From Perognathus longimembris pacificus (Eukaryota > Chordata > Mammalia > Rodentia > Heteromyidae), in assembly GCF_023159225.1 (NCBI RefSeq), contig NC_063181.1:23214073-23278072 (forward strand): DNA of 64,000 nt, read 5' to 3'. Under the pieces are notes generated by a model. That model worked only from the letters and a program-made list of their open reading frames with translations, was not told the DNA's origin and ran no database searches. The position numbers were made by a program, and so were the translations under genes. Within the stretch, counting starts at the first letter, position 1. Every line of letters starts with the position of its first letter. This document shows, piece after piece, positions 46,491 to 57,950 of this stretch.

Positions 46491-46692
46491 GAGGGCTGGG
46501 AATGTGGCTTAGTAGAGTGCTTGCCTAGCATGCAGGAAGCCATGGGTTCGATTCCTCAGCACCACATAAACTGAAAAAACCAAAGTGGTGCTGTGGCTCA
46601 AGAGGTAGAGTACTAGTCTTGAGCAAAAAGAAGACAGGGATAGTGCTCAGGCCCTGAGTCCCAAGCCCCCATAAAAGAATAAATAAAATAAA
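46491..46692 (+). mobile_element. tRNA-type dimeric SINE with perfect 15-bp target duplication
   Basis: Both units are well preserved ('gagtgcttgcctagcatgca', 'gggttcgattcctcagcacc' and 'gtgctgtggctcaagagg'). It is flanked by the perfect repeat agaataaatccaaag at 46476-46490 and 46693-46707. The intact B box and clean duplication suggest a fairly young copy. Confidence 0.92.
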
Positions 46693-46707
46693 AGAATAAA
46701 TCCAAAG

Positions 46708-48154
46708 ATGCTCAAATATCAGCCATGAATGCTGCATGAGCTCTATGGCATTCAACTAGACTCCTCCAGTCTATCAGGAAATACCATCATTAACCCAATT
46801 AGCTATTCACATAAATGTGACATCTCCTGTTCATGTTCCTCCCTTGCACATAAGAATCGGTCAAAATCTCTATCTAGATTCAGATTTTCACTCATTCACT
46901 CAGGTACTCATTCATTCAACAAACACTCCTTCCACTCCTACCATGTGACACCTACTATTCTAAGTGCTAATGACACTGAATTGAACAAGGTGGGTGCTGA
47001 TGTTTCCTTTATGGTATTGAAATGGTGGAAAGAGAAGGAGTGATCAGAAAACAAATTAATGAATGAATGAGACCATTTTAGACTACCTTGAAGAAAATGA
47101 TATGACCGGCTGAGATTACAGCAGGGAAGGTGTGGGAGGAAGGTGAATTTGGACACAAGTGAAAGCTCTCATGAGCTTTGCATACCACATTTTCCTCATT
47201 TGCTCAGATAATCATTCCCCAATAACCACTCCTGGTTGGACTAGAAGTCCAATGTACTATCCATTGTGCCACAGGGCCGGTTAATAATCCCCCAAATATG
47301 CAAGGTTGTCTGATCTAATTTGTTCTTGGTAACACCATTCAATCTTTACTGATCCTTCTGATGAGCCCTGGTACTGTCCTGGCCCTCAAAACAGTGCTCA
47401 GTGATATCTCACTTCCCTCTTGTTCTTACACTTTGAAAGAACCTGTCTCAGAACCCCAAAGTCCCTCCAGTCATCTGGCAGCCCTGGCCCCTCAAGAAAG
47501 AAGCAAGTGCACATTTAGACAAGTTGGAAGCTTTATGTTTATTCCTTCCCCATCTTGGAGAACTTTTTGTTCTCCTCACAGTAGTTCCTACCTCTTTGGG
47601 CTGTAGATTTCTTCTCTGATTGGAAAGCAGAAGCAACATCCTGCCCTCCAGAAATGCCTCCCAAAGAAGTGGCATTGTCCTGATGAACCTGCCTCCGCCT
47701 CGTTGCACTTACAAAGCCCCTGAAGCTTCTGTTGAGGGTCTTTGGGCCACTTCCACCATTACACCTTCTGCCATGGCTCATGGAAGCTACCAGTTGCAAT
47801 GGCCTTTGAGTGGAAGCCTGCTTTCTCGCACTAGCAAATGCCGTTTGTAGACCTGAGTTGCTCAGCATTTCCTGTGCAGCTGTCCCAGCTTCAGAACAGC
47901 CTCCCTCTTTCTCCCAAGCAACAAAGGACTCCCCTCAGGACTTTGCTCTTGAAGACGCCCTCCCCCCATCCACTCTAGCACAGGACTTGTGTTATGAAGG
48001 TCTCAAAAATTTAAGCTGCCCTAAATCTCAACAATCATCCCCCTTCATCATCAAGAGATATATTCTAAGGCCCAATTGGACACCTGAAACTATGAGTAAT
48101 AATGGACACACACACAGTGTATCTTCCTATATATTATGGTAAGGGATTAACAAC
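46708..48154. other. Intergenic sequence
   Basis: An L2-like fragment lies at 46895-47060. A minus-strand 109-codon ORF (47868-47539) shows no family I recognise and no poly(A) tail after its stop; it is probably chance. Confidence 0.45.
46895..47060 (-). mobile_element. L2 3'-end fragment, minus strand
   Basis: 'actcattcattcaacaaaca', 'cacctactattctaagtgct' and 'gacactgaattgaacaagg' follow the reverse of the L2 3' end. Confidence 0.65.
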
Positions 48155-48345
48155 ATAGCTGCATGCTGGTGGCTGAAATCTGTAATCCTAGCAACTCAGA
48201 AGGCTGAGACATGGAGGGTCACAGTTCAAAGGCAGCCCCGGCAGGGACTTTGAAAGTCTGTCTCCAATTAACTAGCAAAATGCTGGAGAGGGGGTATGGT
48301 TCAGTGGGTAAAGTGTGATCCTAGTCAGCATGAGTACTTGACTTC
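48155..48345 (+). mobile_element. Composite SINE, diverged
   Basis: 'tgaaatctgtaatcctagca', 'gggtcacagttcaaaggcag' and 'tatggttcagtgggtaaagt'. The tail leads into a purine tract. Confidence 0.7.
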
Positions 48346-48502
48346 AAAAGAAGAAGGTGGTGGAGAAGGAAGAAGGAAAGAAAAGAGGAGGAGGAGAAGT
48401 AGGAAGAGAAGAAGAACAACAACAACAAGAGGAGGAGGAGGAGGAGGAACTGAAAGAGGAGGAGAAGGAAGAACTAGAAGAACAAGAAAGAAAAAAGAGA
48501 AA
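48346..48502. repeat. Purine tract (GAA/GGA-rich)
   Basis: Almost all purines on the + strand apart from a (CAA)n patch, made of mixed GAA, GGA and AAG units. It probably grew from the tail of the preceding SINE. Confidence 0.9.
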
Positions 48503-51146
48503 TTAATAATGACAGTAAAATAGAACAATTATTTTATACTGTAATAAAATTATGTAAAGCTTATGAATTATTTATTTCTAGAATTTTCCATTTAATATTT
48601 TCTGACCACAATTTGTAGTTAGCTGAACCCACATGAGGCAAAATGTCCATAAGTGGAGAACATTATTATAAGCTTTAAAAATCAATGTTCTCCAGTGGCT
48701 CTGGCTTTGGTGCCAGGTCTGGACAATGCATTAGCAACACTATCCAGCAGTAAAGGGAAGAGTCTCATCTGAAGCACACACAGAAAAAGGTCACCAACTT
48801 TGTTGTTTAGCTGCAGAGAAAGCTTTTTGCTTAAAAAACAGTCTTTTAAAACACACACACAAGAAAGTTGATTTGTTATTCTGATTAAAAAATAAGAGCA
48901 AGGCACTTTTCCATTCTCCAAGGTGGCCACTTTGGGAATCTACTCTAAAGTGATTAGTGAGACAATTATGATTGTGACCAAACACAACAAAATCGGTGCT
49001 TCCGCTTAAGTGGAACAAGAGTTTTCCTTTTACTTTGCTGTTTATTGATTCGGTGTACCCTCCCATCTGCCTTAATGATTCATAGTTTAAAACTTGTCTA
49101 CATGATTTATATAGAAGCTTGAAGATACCTATTATTCAGCTCAGCTCTCAAGCTAACACCCACGGGACCGTGGCCCTGGCCTCCTTCCCCATCTTTCTCA
49201 TCATCCTGGGAGCTGGTGAATAGAAAAAAAAAACTTGCAGACAGCTTCTACCGGAGGAGGAAATCAGTCAAGAGAGAGTGGGAGAAATTGCCTCCTAGGA
49301 CTGGAAGCAGAGAGAGACAATTAAGTTGGTGAGCGTCAAAGCGCTAGCAAAAAAAAAACAAAAAAACCTAATAAACAGGGCTCCAGCCCTCCAGCCCGCT
49401 GGCTGTAGGACCTGCTTGTCTTAACAAGTCAGTTCACCTGATCTGGTTCCATCTCGCTTCCGGAACACAGGTAAAGCTTTAGCCACTGGCCCACACTATC
49501 TTGGGGACAGCATTATTAATAACAATGACCGTGACTTGCTTTTCCTAGGCACTTATTACCAGTGTTATATGAGTGCTTATTATTAATAATAATAATTTAG
49601 TGCCAACATTACTGCTTTTGTGTAACAGTGAGTACCTGGATTCTAATTATCTGTCTTATTTTAATATTTATGGAATTAATCACACTTTTTAATGGAAAAA
49701 CCCCACAATGAAATTACCAAGAGCATGCTTCAATGAAGACAGATGCAGCATGCTGTGGCAAAAGACAGCTCAACTTTATTAACATTACTCAGAACCAGCT
49801 CTAGGGTACAGAACTGGCCTAGTCCCCAAGTCAGATCAGCCAGCAGCTACCTGGCCGGGAGCACTGAGGCAAGGCCTGCAGCTCCCAGGGAGCACCTCAT
49901 CTCTAAGCCCTGAAAGCAGGACTGGGCTCCCACAGTCCAGCTGCCTCTCCAACTCAAAGGTGAGGTTGACGTCTCACCAAACCTAACTTGTCTGCCAGGC
50001 TGGCGCTGGCAGGTGCTCCTAGCTGGCCTGATTACCTAACAAGAGGCGGGCAGCAAGGTCAGTTTCAAATTCTATCTACAGGCCAAGGAAGATGCTTTCC
50101 AGGAGGCTCTGTGACTCACCCTGGCCATCACTTTCGGGCTGTCACTGGTGTTTGCAAGGCCAGAAAGGCTACCATTCGTATTATTTTAAACCTGGAGCAT
50201 CAACAAGCTGGACTCACTCATGATCACTGAAGACCCCAGTAAGATCTGGAAGCTTGGAGGGCCTTAGGCCAAAGTGTGAAGAAAGTGACAAGGTCTCCAG
50301 CTAAACAGACCAGCTCCTGTGCTAAGGCTTTCAGTCAGTGTACAAAAGGCTTCTTTGTCCTCATTTCCATTTTCCAAGCACTAAGAATTGGATGCTTTTA
50401 TTGTTTTCATTTCATAGAGGAGAAAACAAGCTTGCAAGGTTAAAACACTTGTACAATGTCACAGAAAATGCTATTCAGGAAGTGCTGAGCATTAAACCTA
50501 GGCTATGTAAACACCAGAGTCCCTGCTCAAATCCCTCACACCCTTGTGCCTCCCCCTCCTTCCCTGAACCCCCTCTCAACACCTCTCCCAGCCAGGGTTG
50601 AGGCCCACAGGCTATCCTCTGGCTTCCACTGCACCACACTAGAATCACGGATTTCCTTTTGATGTGAATGTTACCCTACTCTGCATTCCTCACTCTAAAC
50701 CCTCTGAGGAAGCAGCAGCTAGAGCTCAAAGGAACTGATTCCCACAAGCAGAGGAACTTGAGCAGGCTTCGCACCCAGGTTGTATTCGTATACCCAATGA
50801 CCAGCACTGAGCAGTGATAATTTTCCTAGAAGAGATTAGAGGAGAGCATTCAGAAAAAGCATTTGGAAGATGTCAATCCATCCTGCAGCCGGATGTTTGC
50901 AGGTGTTAGCTCTCCTGCCATCTCCCTAGGATCAGATCACCTGGGGAGATTTTCAAAGTCCTCAAGTTGAGGCCTGCCCTTCCGAGATTCTGTATCTTTG
51001 GTGTGAGGTGTGGTTCTGAGAATTGACACATACGTATTTTAAGCTTCCCAGTTGATTTTAGCTTATCTTCTATGTAGATATGTGCTGGCTTAAAAAGAAA
51101 ACCAACTATCTGAAAAGAAATTGACCCTAAGAAGGGAATACTCTTG
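48503..51146. other. Intergenic sequence
   Basis: A MIR-like element lies at 50340-50530. 49480-49720 is AT-rich with repeated TAAT/ATTA motifs (see findings). Nothing else is recognised. Confidence 0.45.
50340..50530 (-). mobile_element. MIR-like element, minus strand
   Basis: 'catttcatagaggagaaaac', 'cttgtacaatgtcacagaaa' and 'gagcattaaacctaggct' correspond to the reversed MIR core, diverged. Confidence 0.55.
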
Positions 51147-51567
51147 CTGAGCTCCAGTGACTCATGCCTGTAATCTTAGGAAGCTGAGATCTTAGGATCA
51201 CAGTTTGAAGTCAGCCCAAGGAAGAAAGTCCAGGAGACTCTTTTTTTTTGGCCAGTCATGGGGCTTGAACTCAGGACCTGGGCACTGTCCCTGAGCTTCT
51301 TTTGCTCAAGGTTAGCACTCTACCACTTGACCCACAGTGCCACTTCTGGTTTTTTCTGTTTATGTGGTGCTGAGGAATTGAACCCAGAGCTTCATGCATG
51401 CTAGGCAAGCACTCTATCACCACGCCACTTTTGCAGGCACTCCATGAGATTCTTATCTTCAAATAAGCACCCAAAATGTCTGGAAGCGGAGCTGTGGCTT
51501 GAGTGGTAGAGGGCTAGCTTTGAAGATCAAAACTCAGGGATGGTACCCAGGCCCTGAGTTCAAGACT
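51147..51567 (+). mobile_element. Composite SINE interrupted by a reversed tRNA-type SINE
   Basis: The host SINE is 51147-51242 ('gactcatgcctgtaatctta') plus 51442-51567 ('gctgtggcttgagtggtaga', 'ccctgagttcaag'). The insert at 51243-51441 is a tRNA-type dimer on the minus strand beginning with its poly-T. The join repeats 13 bp of the host with two changes, ccaggagactctt (51230-51242) and ccatgagattctt (51442-51454). Confidence 0.85.
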
Positions 51568-53448
51568 TCTGTGTGAGCTCCAAGGATACATTCCCAGGAA
51601 GTTCACCCAACCCCACCCAGCACCTCTCTGGGCAACTCCATCTCCACTCACTGGCACTTGACTCAGTCTCATTGTCCTTGCAAACCATTTCACTACATAA
51701 AGTTAAATAGTGTCCACTCCAAAATGGACGTTCACCCTGACCCTGTGGATTCAACTTTACTTGGCACAGTCCTTACAGATGTAAAGGTCATAGTGAATTG
51801 GAGCAGGCCTTAAATCCATCTGACTGTTGGAAAACTCGGTGTCTCTCTAGAGACACCCAGAGAGACCACCATGTGAAAGAGGATACCACAATTGCAGTGA
51901 TGCATGCACAAGGCAAAGAATGGCAGGCATTGTTGGTAACTAGCAGAGGCTGGAAGAGGCAAGGACAAATCTTCCCCTAGGGGCTTCGACAACACCTTGA
52001 TATCAGACCTCCAGTCTCCAGAAGTGAGAGAATGAATGAATGTCTGTTGTTTTAAGTCATCCACCTATGGGTGTCAGTTCTGACAGCCCTAAGACACAAT
52101 TGCAGTCATTACAGAAAACAGTGGGACTGCCATAGCGTGCCCCCAGTCCCCCAGGGCTATCAGGGCCATGCTAGAAGGTGTGGCTGGTACACAGTAGATC
52201 TCAAATCATTTGCACAGAAAGATGAATAAGTAAAAGAATTAATAAAATGTGTAATTCTCCCTCCTGAGGCAAAGAAGTGAAGCTCAAGTTTCTAGGAGTC
52301 ATACAGAGAAACCTCCTCAATTAGCACCTCTTTAATTTGCAAAGGAGTCATTGGTCTAAATTCTTCATGAGGAGGCCATCATTGAACCATTTATAAAGGC
52401 ATGCTAGGAGTATCCCCAGGTGGTTAGTATTCAGCAGAAAATCCAACTTCCAGGGAGTTAATGTTGCAAAAGTGGAAAGGCACCCAGTGCCATGTGAGTC
52501 TAAAAACGCCCTGCACTTCCCAGGAGGGCCTGCCCAGCCTGGGATGCTCAAAGATGCATCCCCAGAGGCAGGAGCCAGCAAGCCAACCTCGCGTCCTGCA
52601 CGGGAAAGCTCGTGAACTTGAACCTTGGCCCACAGATCATTTCTCTAAACCCCTCCCTTCGTGACAGTTTTTCCCACTATCTCTCTTACAACCACTCTGG
52701 CAATTCAAGCTGGGGAGCTAATTTATCAAGAACCTGGGAGCCTTCTGAAAGATCACCTAAAGAAGACAAGCCCAAATTAGAAATGTTTATCTTGTTTCAG
52801 ATGACTTCTTAGGAAGCACTTTCTTCAGGGGATAGAGAAGTTGTGCAAAAGTAACCTGCATTGACATCCCAGCCAAAGCCGGGCCTGCGCTTCACCAGGA
52901 AGCAACAAGGCTCTGCTTTTCATTTGGAAGAGAAGAAATAAAGCAGCACTACCCCCTGGTAGCATCGGTAAACCTGATTTCTGCTGATTCTTTTGTGGGG
53001 GCCTCAGAAATGTAAGGTCAGCTGGTTTAGGGAGTCCAAGTCAGCTCAATCTAAATATTACTAACAAGGGCATGTTTATTCTCCTTTCTGATGCTGATTG
53101 AACGTGCTGTGAAATTGAGTGTTCTGTGATTTACCTCTGAATTATGCTGACATCTTTCTCCTCTTCTCCTCGGCTGGAATCCAGTTTTAATTAATTTTCA
53201 GTAACAAGTCAATCGTCCTGGTCGTTTTCCCCCTTCAAAACGTGTTCATCACCAGAGCCACATTAGTCATAAGTGACAGTTGCAGACTAAAATCAATGTC
53301 CAGACAGCCAAAGACATCGGAGGATACCAAAGGCCAATTAGGTCACCCGGCTCATGCTAAGGACAATGGGTTCCCTGGTCACAGCAAAGCTTGTGTTTCT
53401 CCATTCAAAACTCCTACCTGTCCTCTCTGAAAGGATTGTCACCACTAT
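51568..53448. other. Intergenic sequence
   Basis: An MLT1-like LTR lies at about 51710-52100. A weak CTCF-like string (actaccccctggtagcat) sits at 52949. 52860-53240 has no recognised repeat. No gene is supported. Confidence 0.45.
51710..52100 (+). mobile_element. MLT1-like (MaLR) LTR
   Basis: 'gcagaggctggaagaggcaa', 'aacaccttgatatcagacct', 'gtctgttgttttaagtcatc' and 'tctgacagccctaagaca' follow the 3' half of MLT1-type LTRs. Confidence 0.6.
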
Positions 53449-53449
53449 A

Positions 53450-54080
53450 TTAGTCAGAGTTCTCTAGAGGAACAGATCCAATACAATATATGTAACTATA
53501 AAAGGAGATTCATTTCTTATTGTTTTTAAAAGGAGATGTATAGAGGAGTTACAGTTACATAAGTCAGATAATGAGTACATTTCTTTTAGACAATGTCACC
53601 CCTTCATTCCCATTCTCCCCCTTTTCCCTCCCATCCCTACCCATAAGTAGTAGAGTTCATTTTCAACATAGTATCTAGTGAGTCCTGCTGTTGCATTTGC
53701 TCATCCTTTATCTCTCCATTTCTGTGCCTCCTCTTACCCTCCCAAAAATATATCAATGACCAAATAAGACACAAAGAAAATGAAAACAGCAACAAATTAT
53801 AAAAATCTCTTGTTTCCATTTCCTGGAGCTCTTGTTATTTTATATGATCAGATGCAAACGGGCATTGCACCTTTGTGTTTAAAAGGAGATTTTACTGGAT
53901 TGGCTTTTACAATCGGAGGCTGGCTAGTCGTGCAATGACCATCTGTATAATGGAATGCCAGGGAGTTCAGGAGCTGCTCAGTCCAAGAAGCTGTGAGCCT
54001 CACAACAAGAACATCATCCCAATTCATGACTGAAGGCCTGCAAGCTCCCTGCAGAGTCAATAACATGTGTCTATATTAGA
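53450..54080 (+). mobile_element. Old interspersed repeat of uncertain class, split by a younger insertion
   Basis: 'attagtcagagttctctaga' followed by 'ggaacagatccaatacaata' is a common start of an old mammalian repeat. It resumes after the insertion with 'tttactggattggcttttac' and 'aatcggaggctgg'. I do not know its family. Confidence 0.45.
53511..53880 (-). mobile_element. L1-like retroposon 3' end, minus strand, 370 bp, with 11-bp target duplication
   Basis: It is bounded by aaaaggagatt at 53500-53510 and 53881-53891. On the minus strand it ends with a G-rich purine tract, 'aagaaatgtactcattatc', 'gtaactgtaactcctcta' and an A-rich tail, as in the copies at 9837 and 10840. The rest of its length lacks any reading frame worth noting. 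Confidence 0.65.
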
Positions 54081-54213
54081 GGCTAGAGTCTGGTGTCCAG
54101 GAGAGATGTGAGGTGCAAGAGACACCATTTGCTCAGGAAGAATTCAACTTGCACAGGCTGCTGGACCTCTTCATCATTCCACTTTTATCGCACCCAGGCC
54201 CCACACATAGTCC

Positions 54214-54216
<3 letters not shown>

Positions 54217-54264
<48 letters not shown>

Positions 54265-54300
54265 GTGTGCTGTGTGTATGTGTGTATGTGCGTGCACATG
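54217..54300. repeat. (TC)n(TG)n compound microsatellite
   Basis: About 20 CT units, then TG-rich sequence with interruptions. Confidence 0.95.
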
Positions 54301-54839
54301 GGTGCCCAAATTCCCCCTTTCAATAATGACTCCAGTCATATTGGATGAAGGCTTACTCTACTGATTTCTTGACTTTGGTTGTATCTGCAACCACCCTTTA
54401 AAAAGGTCACATTCAAAGGTCCAAGGAAGCAGGACCTCAACATGAATAATTTTGCCCATAACAAAGGGCTTTCAGCTAGCTCCTTGTCATGGGCTATAAG
54501 ACCCTCCCATCCTGTTACACCCACCTTTCTACTTCATGTCAGGACCTCACTACTCAATGAATAGTCGTGACACAGGAACTTGACTTGGTCCAGTCATTTA
54601 GCTTTTTATCTTAACAAGACCTAACTTTTGTCTCTACACATCCAGGTGACAAGACTTGTCATCTCCTAAGGAAAAGACCTCCTAAGGGAAAGATGAGAAG
54701 TGAAGAATAAGTTCCAGTTGTTTCTCCCAAGTGTTCTCTACACGAGTCTGTTCCCTGTTTGGTTGAAGTTTGCATCCTTTCCTCTCTTGAGGATGAGTTG
54801 TTATCATACCAGTCTGTCCTGTACTCATTGGTAACAATC

Positions 54840-55035
54840 TTTTTGGGGAGACAATACTGAATATGAACTCAAGAATATGTGCTAGCTAGGCAGGTGTTCT
54901 ACCACTTGAGCCATGCCCTTAATCCTTTTTACTTCTGTTATTTTCTGAAGAGGTTCTCATATTTTTGCCCAGGCTGAGAGCATACCTTAAACAACCTCTG
55001 TGTTTGCAGCCTCACATTGAGCCACACCTCACATC
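54840..55035 (-). mobile_element. B1-like/tRNA-like SINE, minus strand, diverged
   Basis: 'aggtgttctaccacttgagc' and 'ttttgcccaggctgagagc' are reversed tRNA-like and B1-like segments; 'gagccacacctcacatcc' marks the far end. Confidence 0.6.
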
Positions 55036-55499
55036 CAACATCTCCTACCACCCTTTGAACCAGGAAGAAGAAACCCTTGTGGTGCTGTTGACCCTGAAGG
55101 ACCTGAGGACTACCTGCCCTTGTTTCCCCTGAAATGTCTGCACTTTGGCCCTTCCTTGTCTCTCTGGAAGCAGCTCTCTTTCAGAGAGAATGGCCCTCTG
55201 CAGAGAAAGTCACTTCCATCAGGCTTGCTGCCACAGGGTAATGGTGATTAGGGTGCATTTATAAAGTAATTAAAATGTTGTGTTGAACATTAAGACTTTT
55301 CCTGGGCCACTGAGGAGAAGCCCATAATTGAGTCCTTGGAAAGCTTCTGTCACTTCAAAGGCAGGTTGCAGCCACAAGGACAGGAAGCCAAGGGCAGATG
55401 AGAGCCCTCCATTCTCTCCTCTTTGCTCACTGTCCTTGAAGAAGAGCTCAGCCGATCAGAGCCTATGGCACACTCCAGGTTGGCAGCATTATTGCGTGT

Positions 55500-55745
55500 A
55501 ACCGTGTCTGCTCCCACCCCCAAATTCACATGTCAAGTCCTAACCTCCAGGACCTCAAAACATGGCCTTATTTGGACGTAGGGTCTTTAAAATGGTGACA
55601 TTGAGATGGTGGACAGGTATTCTTCCTGAACGGGGAGATAGGGTCACACAGACAAGCATAGCAGGTGGATAGTATAGAGACTCAGGAAGCGGGAAGGCAG
55701 CCATCTATCAGTAAAGAGGCCTGAGACGACTCCACCCCCAAGCCA
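55500..55745 (+). mobile_element. MLT1-like (MaLR) LTR fragment
   Basis: 'cccccaaattcacatgtcaa', 'gtcctaacctccaggacctc' and 'ggccttatttggacgtaggg' follow the 5' part of MLT1-type LTRs; 'ggcagccatctatcagtaaa' matches the middle. Confidence 0.55.
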
Positions 55746-56419
55746 CTCTCAAAGAAGCAGCACAATTGATAGCTCATGTTTTGGCTTCCCCCTCCAGAAC
55801 TGAGACAATAATTTCCCATTGCTCAAGCTGAAGCAGGGTGGAGAGATGAGGCAAAAGGGAAATGAGAAACAACAGAAAGTATTTAGAAGGCCAGATTTGG
55901 ACATTGAAACAGAACTAAGAAGTAAAGGTGGAAAATCACTAAAACAGCAAGCTTCCTTTCTTTTCCACTTCCTTGAATGGGTGGGAGACACACTGTAAAA
56001 TAGTCATGTCTCATAAAAGGCTGCTCTGAATGTTACATATCATCTTCGTATTTTGAATAATAACAATCTCTCCCCTAGACCCTTTGTGTCCATGTTTTGA
56101 GTATTATGACCCATCTTGGGTATGTTTTGGATACTAAATGTACCCAAATCTACTTTTTCCAGGCTTGGAAATTTGGCAGAATGATTAAGGTTGCTAGATG
56201 AGATGACCACATGTCTAGAAAAGGATTCGAGATGGAGTCCTCCAACTCAGAAAACATAAATACCATAAGGTGAGCCTGTAATAGGGAGGTCAGATCTGGC
56301 CAGTGCCATCATTAACTGTGGAGGGACTTCAGGTTGAATCCAGCTCAGATAAGAGCAGAAGCCAACTCCGTCTCCACTAAGCTCTCCCTCACCCTATCCA
56401 AGGAAGCTCCCCTTTATTA

Positions 56420-56990
56420 TGATAAGTTATGTAAATTGACCACCTGAGGCCTGGGAGCTTCAAGGGAATCTGTGCCCTCCTATGAGTAGGCGTATCCACC
56501 TGCATCATGTGAGCTCCACCAAATCCATTCGCGAATTCTAACTAGAATGATAGGTTGGTTCAAACAGATACTATGAGACAGACTGTAACTCTATTGGCCA
56601 CCTGCGTGCGGGCTTGCATGCTCTGTAAGCGTTGTATCCTCATTGGTCACCTGCGTGTGGCAAGTTTGACTGTGATGTTTGCCTTATAACCAGGCTGGAA
56701 GGCCACATGGTCAGGCGGTTCCAGCTCCCGAGTCTGGGCTGCACACGTGCGGGCGGCTCCAGCTCCCAAGTCTGGGCTCTGATCTACACACGTGGTCGGC
56801 AGTTTTGGCTCCCGAGTCTGGGCTGCAACCAAGGCCGGTTGGTTCACGTTTTGTTCACTTTTTACTTCCCCAATAAATCCGTCTTTTTGTCATCTTGTAG
56901 CTGGAGACTGTGTGGTGGACTCTTGGGGGAACCAGGAATCCCCTCCCTTGAGGGGGACCCCGTTTCATTGTTGCGAACCCCCACTCTACT
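56420..56990 (+). mobile_element. Solo retroviral-type LTR (probable ERV1-like), with internal repeats
   Basis: Layout of an LTR on the + strand: two inverted CCAAT boxes in a repeated motif (ATTGGCCACCTGCGTGCGG at 56593 and ATTGGTCACCTGCGTGTGG at 56642), TATA-like 'cttataacc' near 56684, three repeats around 'cccgagtctgggct' (56721, 56759, 56805), then AATAAA (56872-56877) and a T/GT-rich element. No primer-binding site or retroviral gene follows, so it reads as a solo LTR. Both ends are estimates. Confidence 0.6.
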
Positions 56991-56994
56991 TCAG

Positions 56995-57310
56995 AGCCTA
57001 GTGGCTCAGACCTATAATCCTAGCTCCTCAAGAAGTAGAAATTGGGAGGATTGTGGTTTAAGGCTAACCAGTACAAAAACCTGGTGAGACACTATCTCAA
57101 TCAATAGGACTGATGTGTTGGTTTACACTTGTGGTCCCAACTATGCTGGGAGGTAAGGGTAAGAGGATAGTGGTCTGAGGTCAGCTGGAGCAAAAACTGG
57201 AGGCCCTATCTAAAAAATGACTAAAGCACAAAGGGTTGGGGGTTAGGTCAGGTGGTGGAGCATCTATCTATCAGTTGAACCCTGAGTTCAAACCCTAGTA
57301 CTATCAAGAA
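56995..57310 (+). mobile_element. Composite/B1-like SINE pair
   Basis: 'gtggctcagacctataatcc' starts a B1-like unit; a second similar unit begins near 57115 ('ttggtttacacttgtggtcc'), and 'ccctgagttcaaaccctagt' closes with an A-rich tail. Confidence 0.65.
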
Positions 57311-57409
57311 AAAAAATCATGAAGAATTTCAGGACAAGAACACTATTGTGTATTTTCTTGGCTCTCATCCACACTGTGTGTTAAGCAGGAAGTGCCTATC
57401 TCTGTCCCT

Positions 57410-57950
57410 GTTGGGGTTTTTAGCCTCCAGCTCTCTCCTGACCTGCGGGAGAGACAGGAAAACATGCCCCAACCGGAGGAGCCAAGAAGAGGAAAAAAGG
57501 GCAAACAGACTGCCACCCCAGCCCCCCTTTCGTCGGGGGACAAACAGACAGTCCGTGAGCCAAGTCAGCACTAAGACTCCCTTTAATGGCGGAAATGAGC
57601 CGCTTTTAAACGGGTCAGAGAGCAGCGGAAGGGGAGGGATATGTGCACCTACGTAGGGGCTGTGAATGGACGCCTGAGCTGTCCATCAAGGGCAGAGAGC
57701 TGAGGGACCACCCTAAGGGCAGCCTAATTCTACTCACAGCCCACAGGACCGCCTGCGGATTCACACACCCCCCTTCCCCCCCCCATCGTGGCTACACGTG
57801 GTCCCAAGGCTGGGAGGCAGGGCCAGCTAGAACCACCTCTTGATGATGCAAGGCATCCAGGTGGGCGTACCCCACATTTCCCTTTTCCATTTCTTCCTAC
57901 TTTATCTCCTTTTGCTAAATAAAATCCTTGTTTGACTTTCACCTTGTGAG
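57410..57950 (+). mobile_element. LTR-like segment of unknown family
   Basis: It begins TGTTGGGGTTTTTAGCC and near its end has 'gctaaataaaatccttg' (AATAAA at 57918-57923) followed by U/GU-rich sequence. The GC-rich centre and terminal poly(A) signal fit an LTR. No gag, pol or env sequence is visible. It could instead be some other Pol II retroposon end. Confidence 0.4.

Larger units (their letters stand above)
54301..56400. other. Intergenic sequence
   Basis: It contains a reversed SINE (54840-55035) and an MLT1-like fragment (55500-55745). The rest has no recognised feature. Confidence 0.45.

Noticed and set aside
47539..47868. 109-codon minus-strand ORF as a processed pseudogene
   Set aside because: No recognised parent protein, no poly(A) tail after the stop and no flanking duplication seen.
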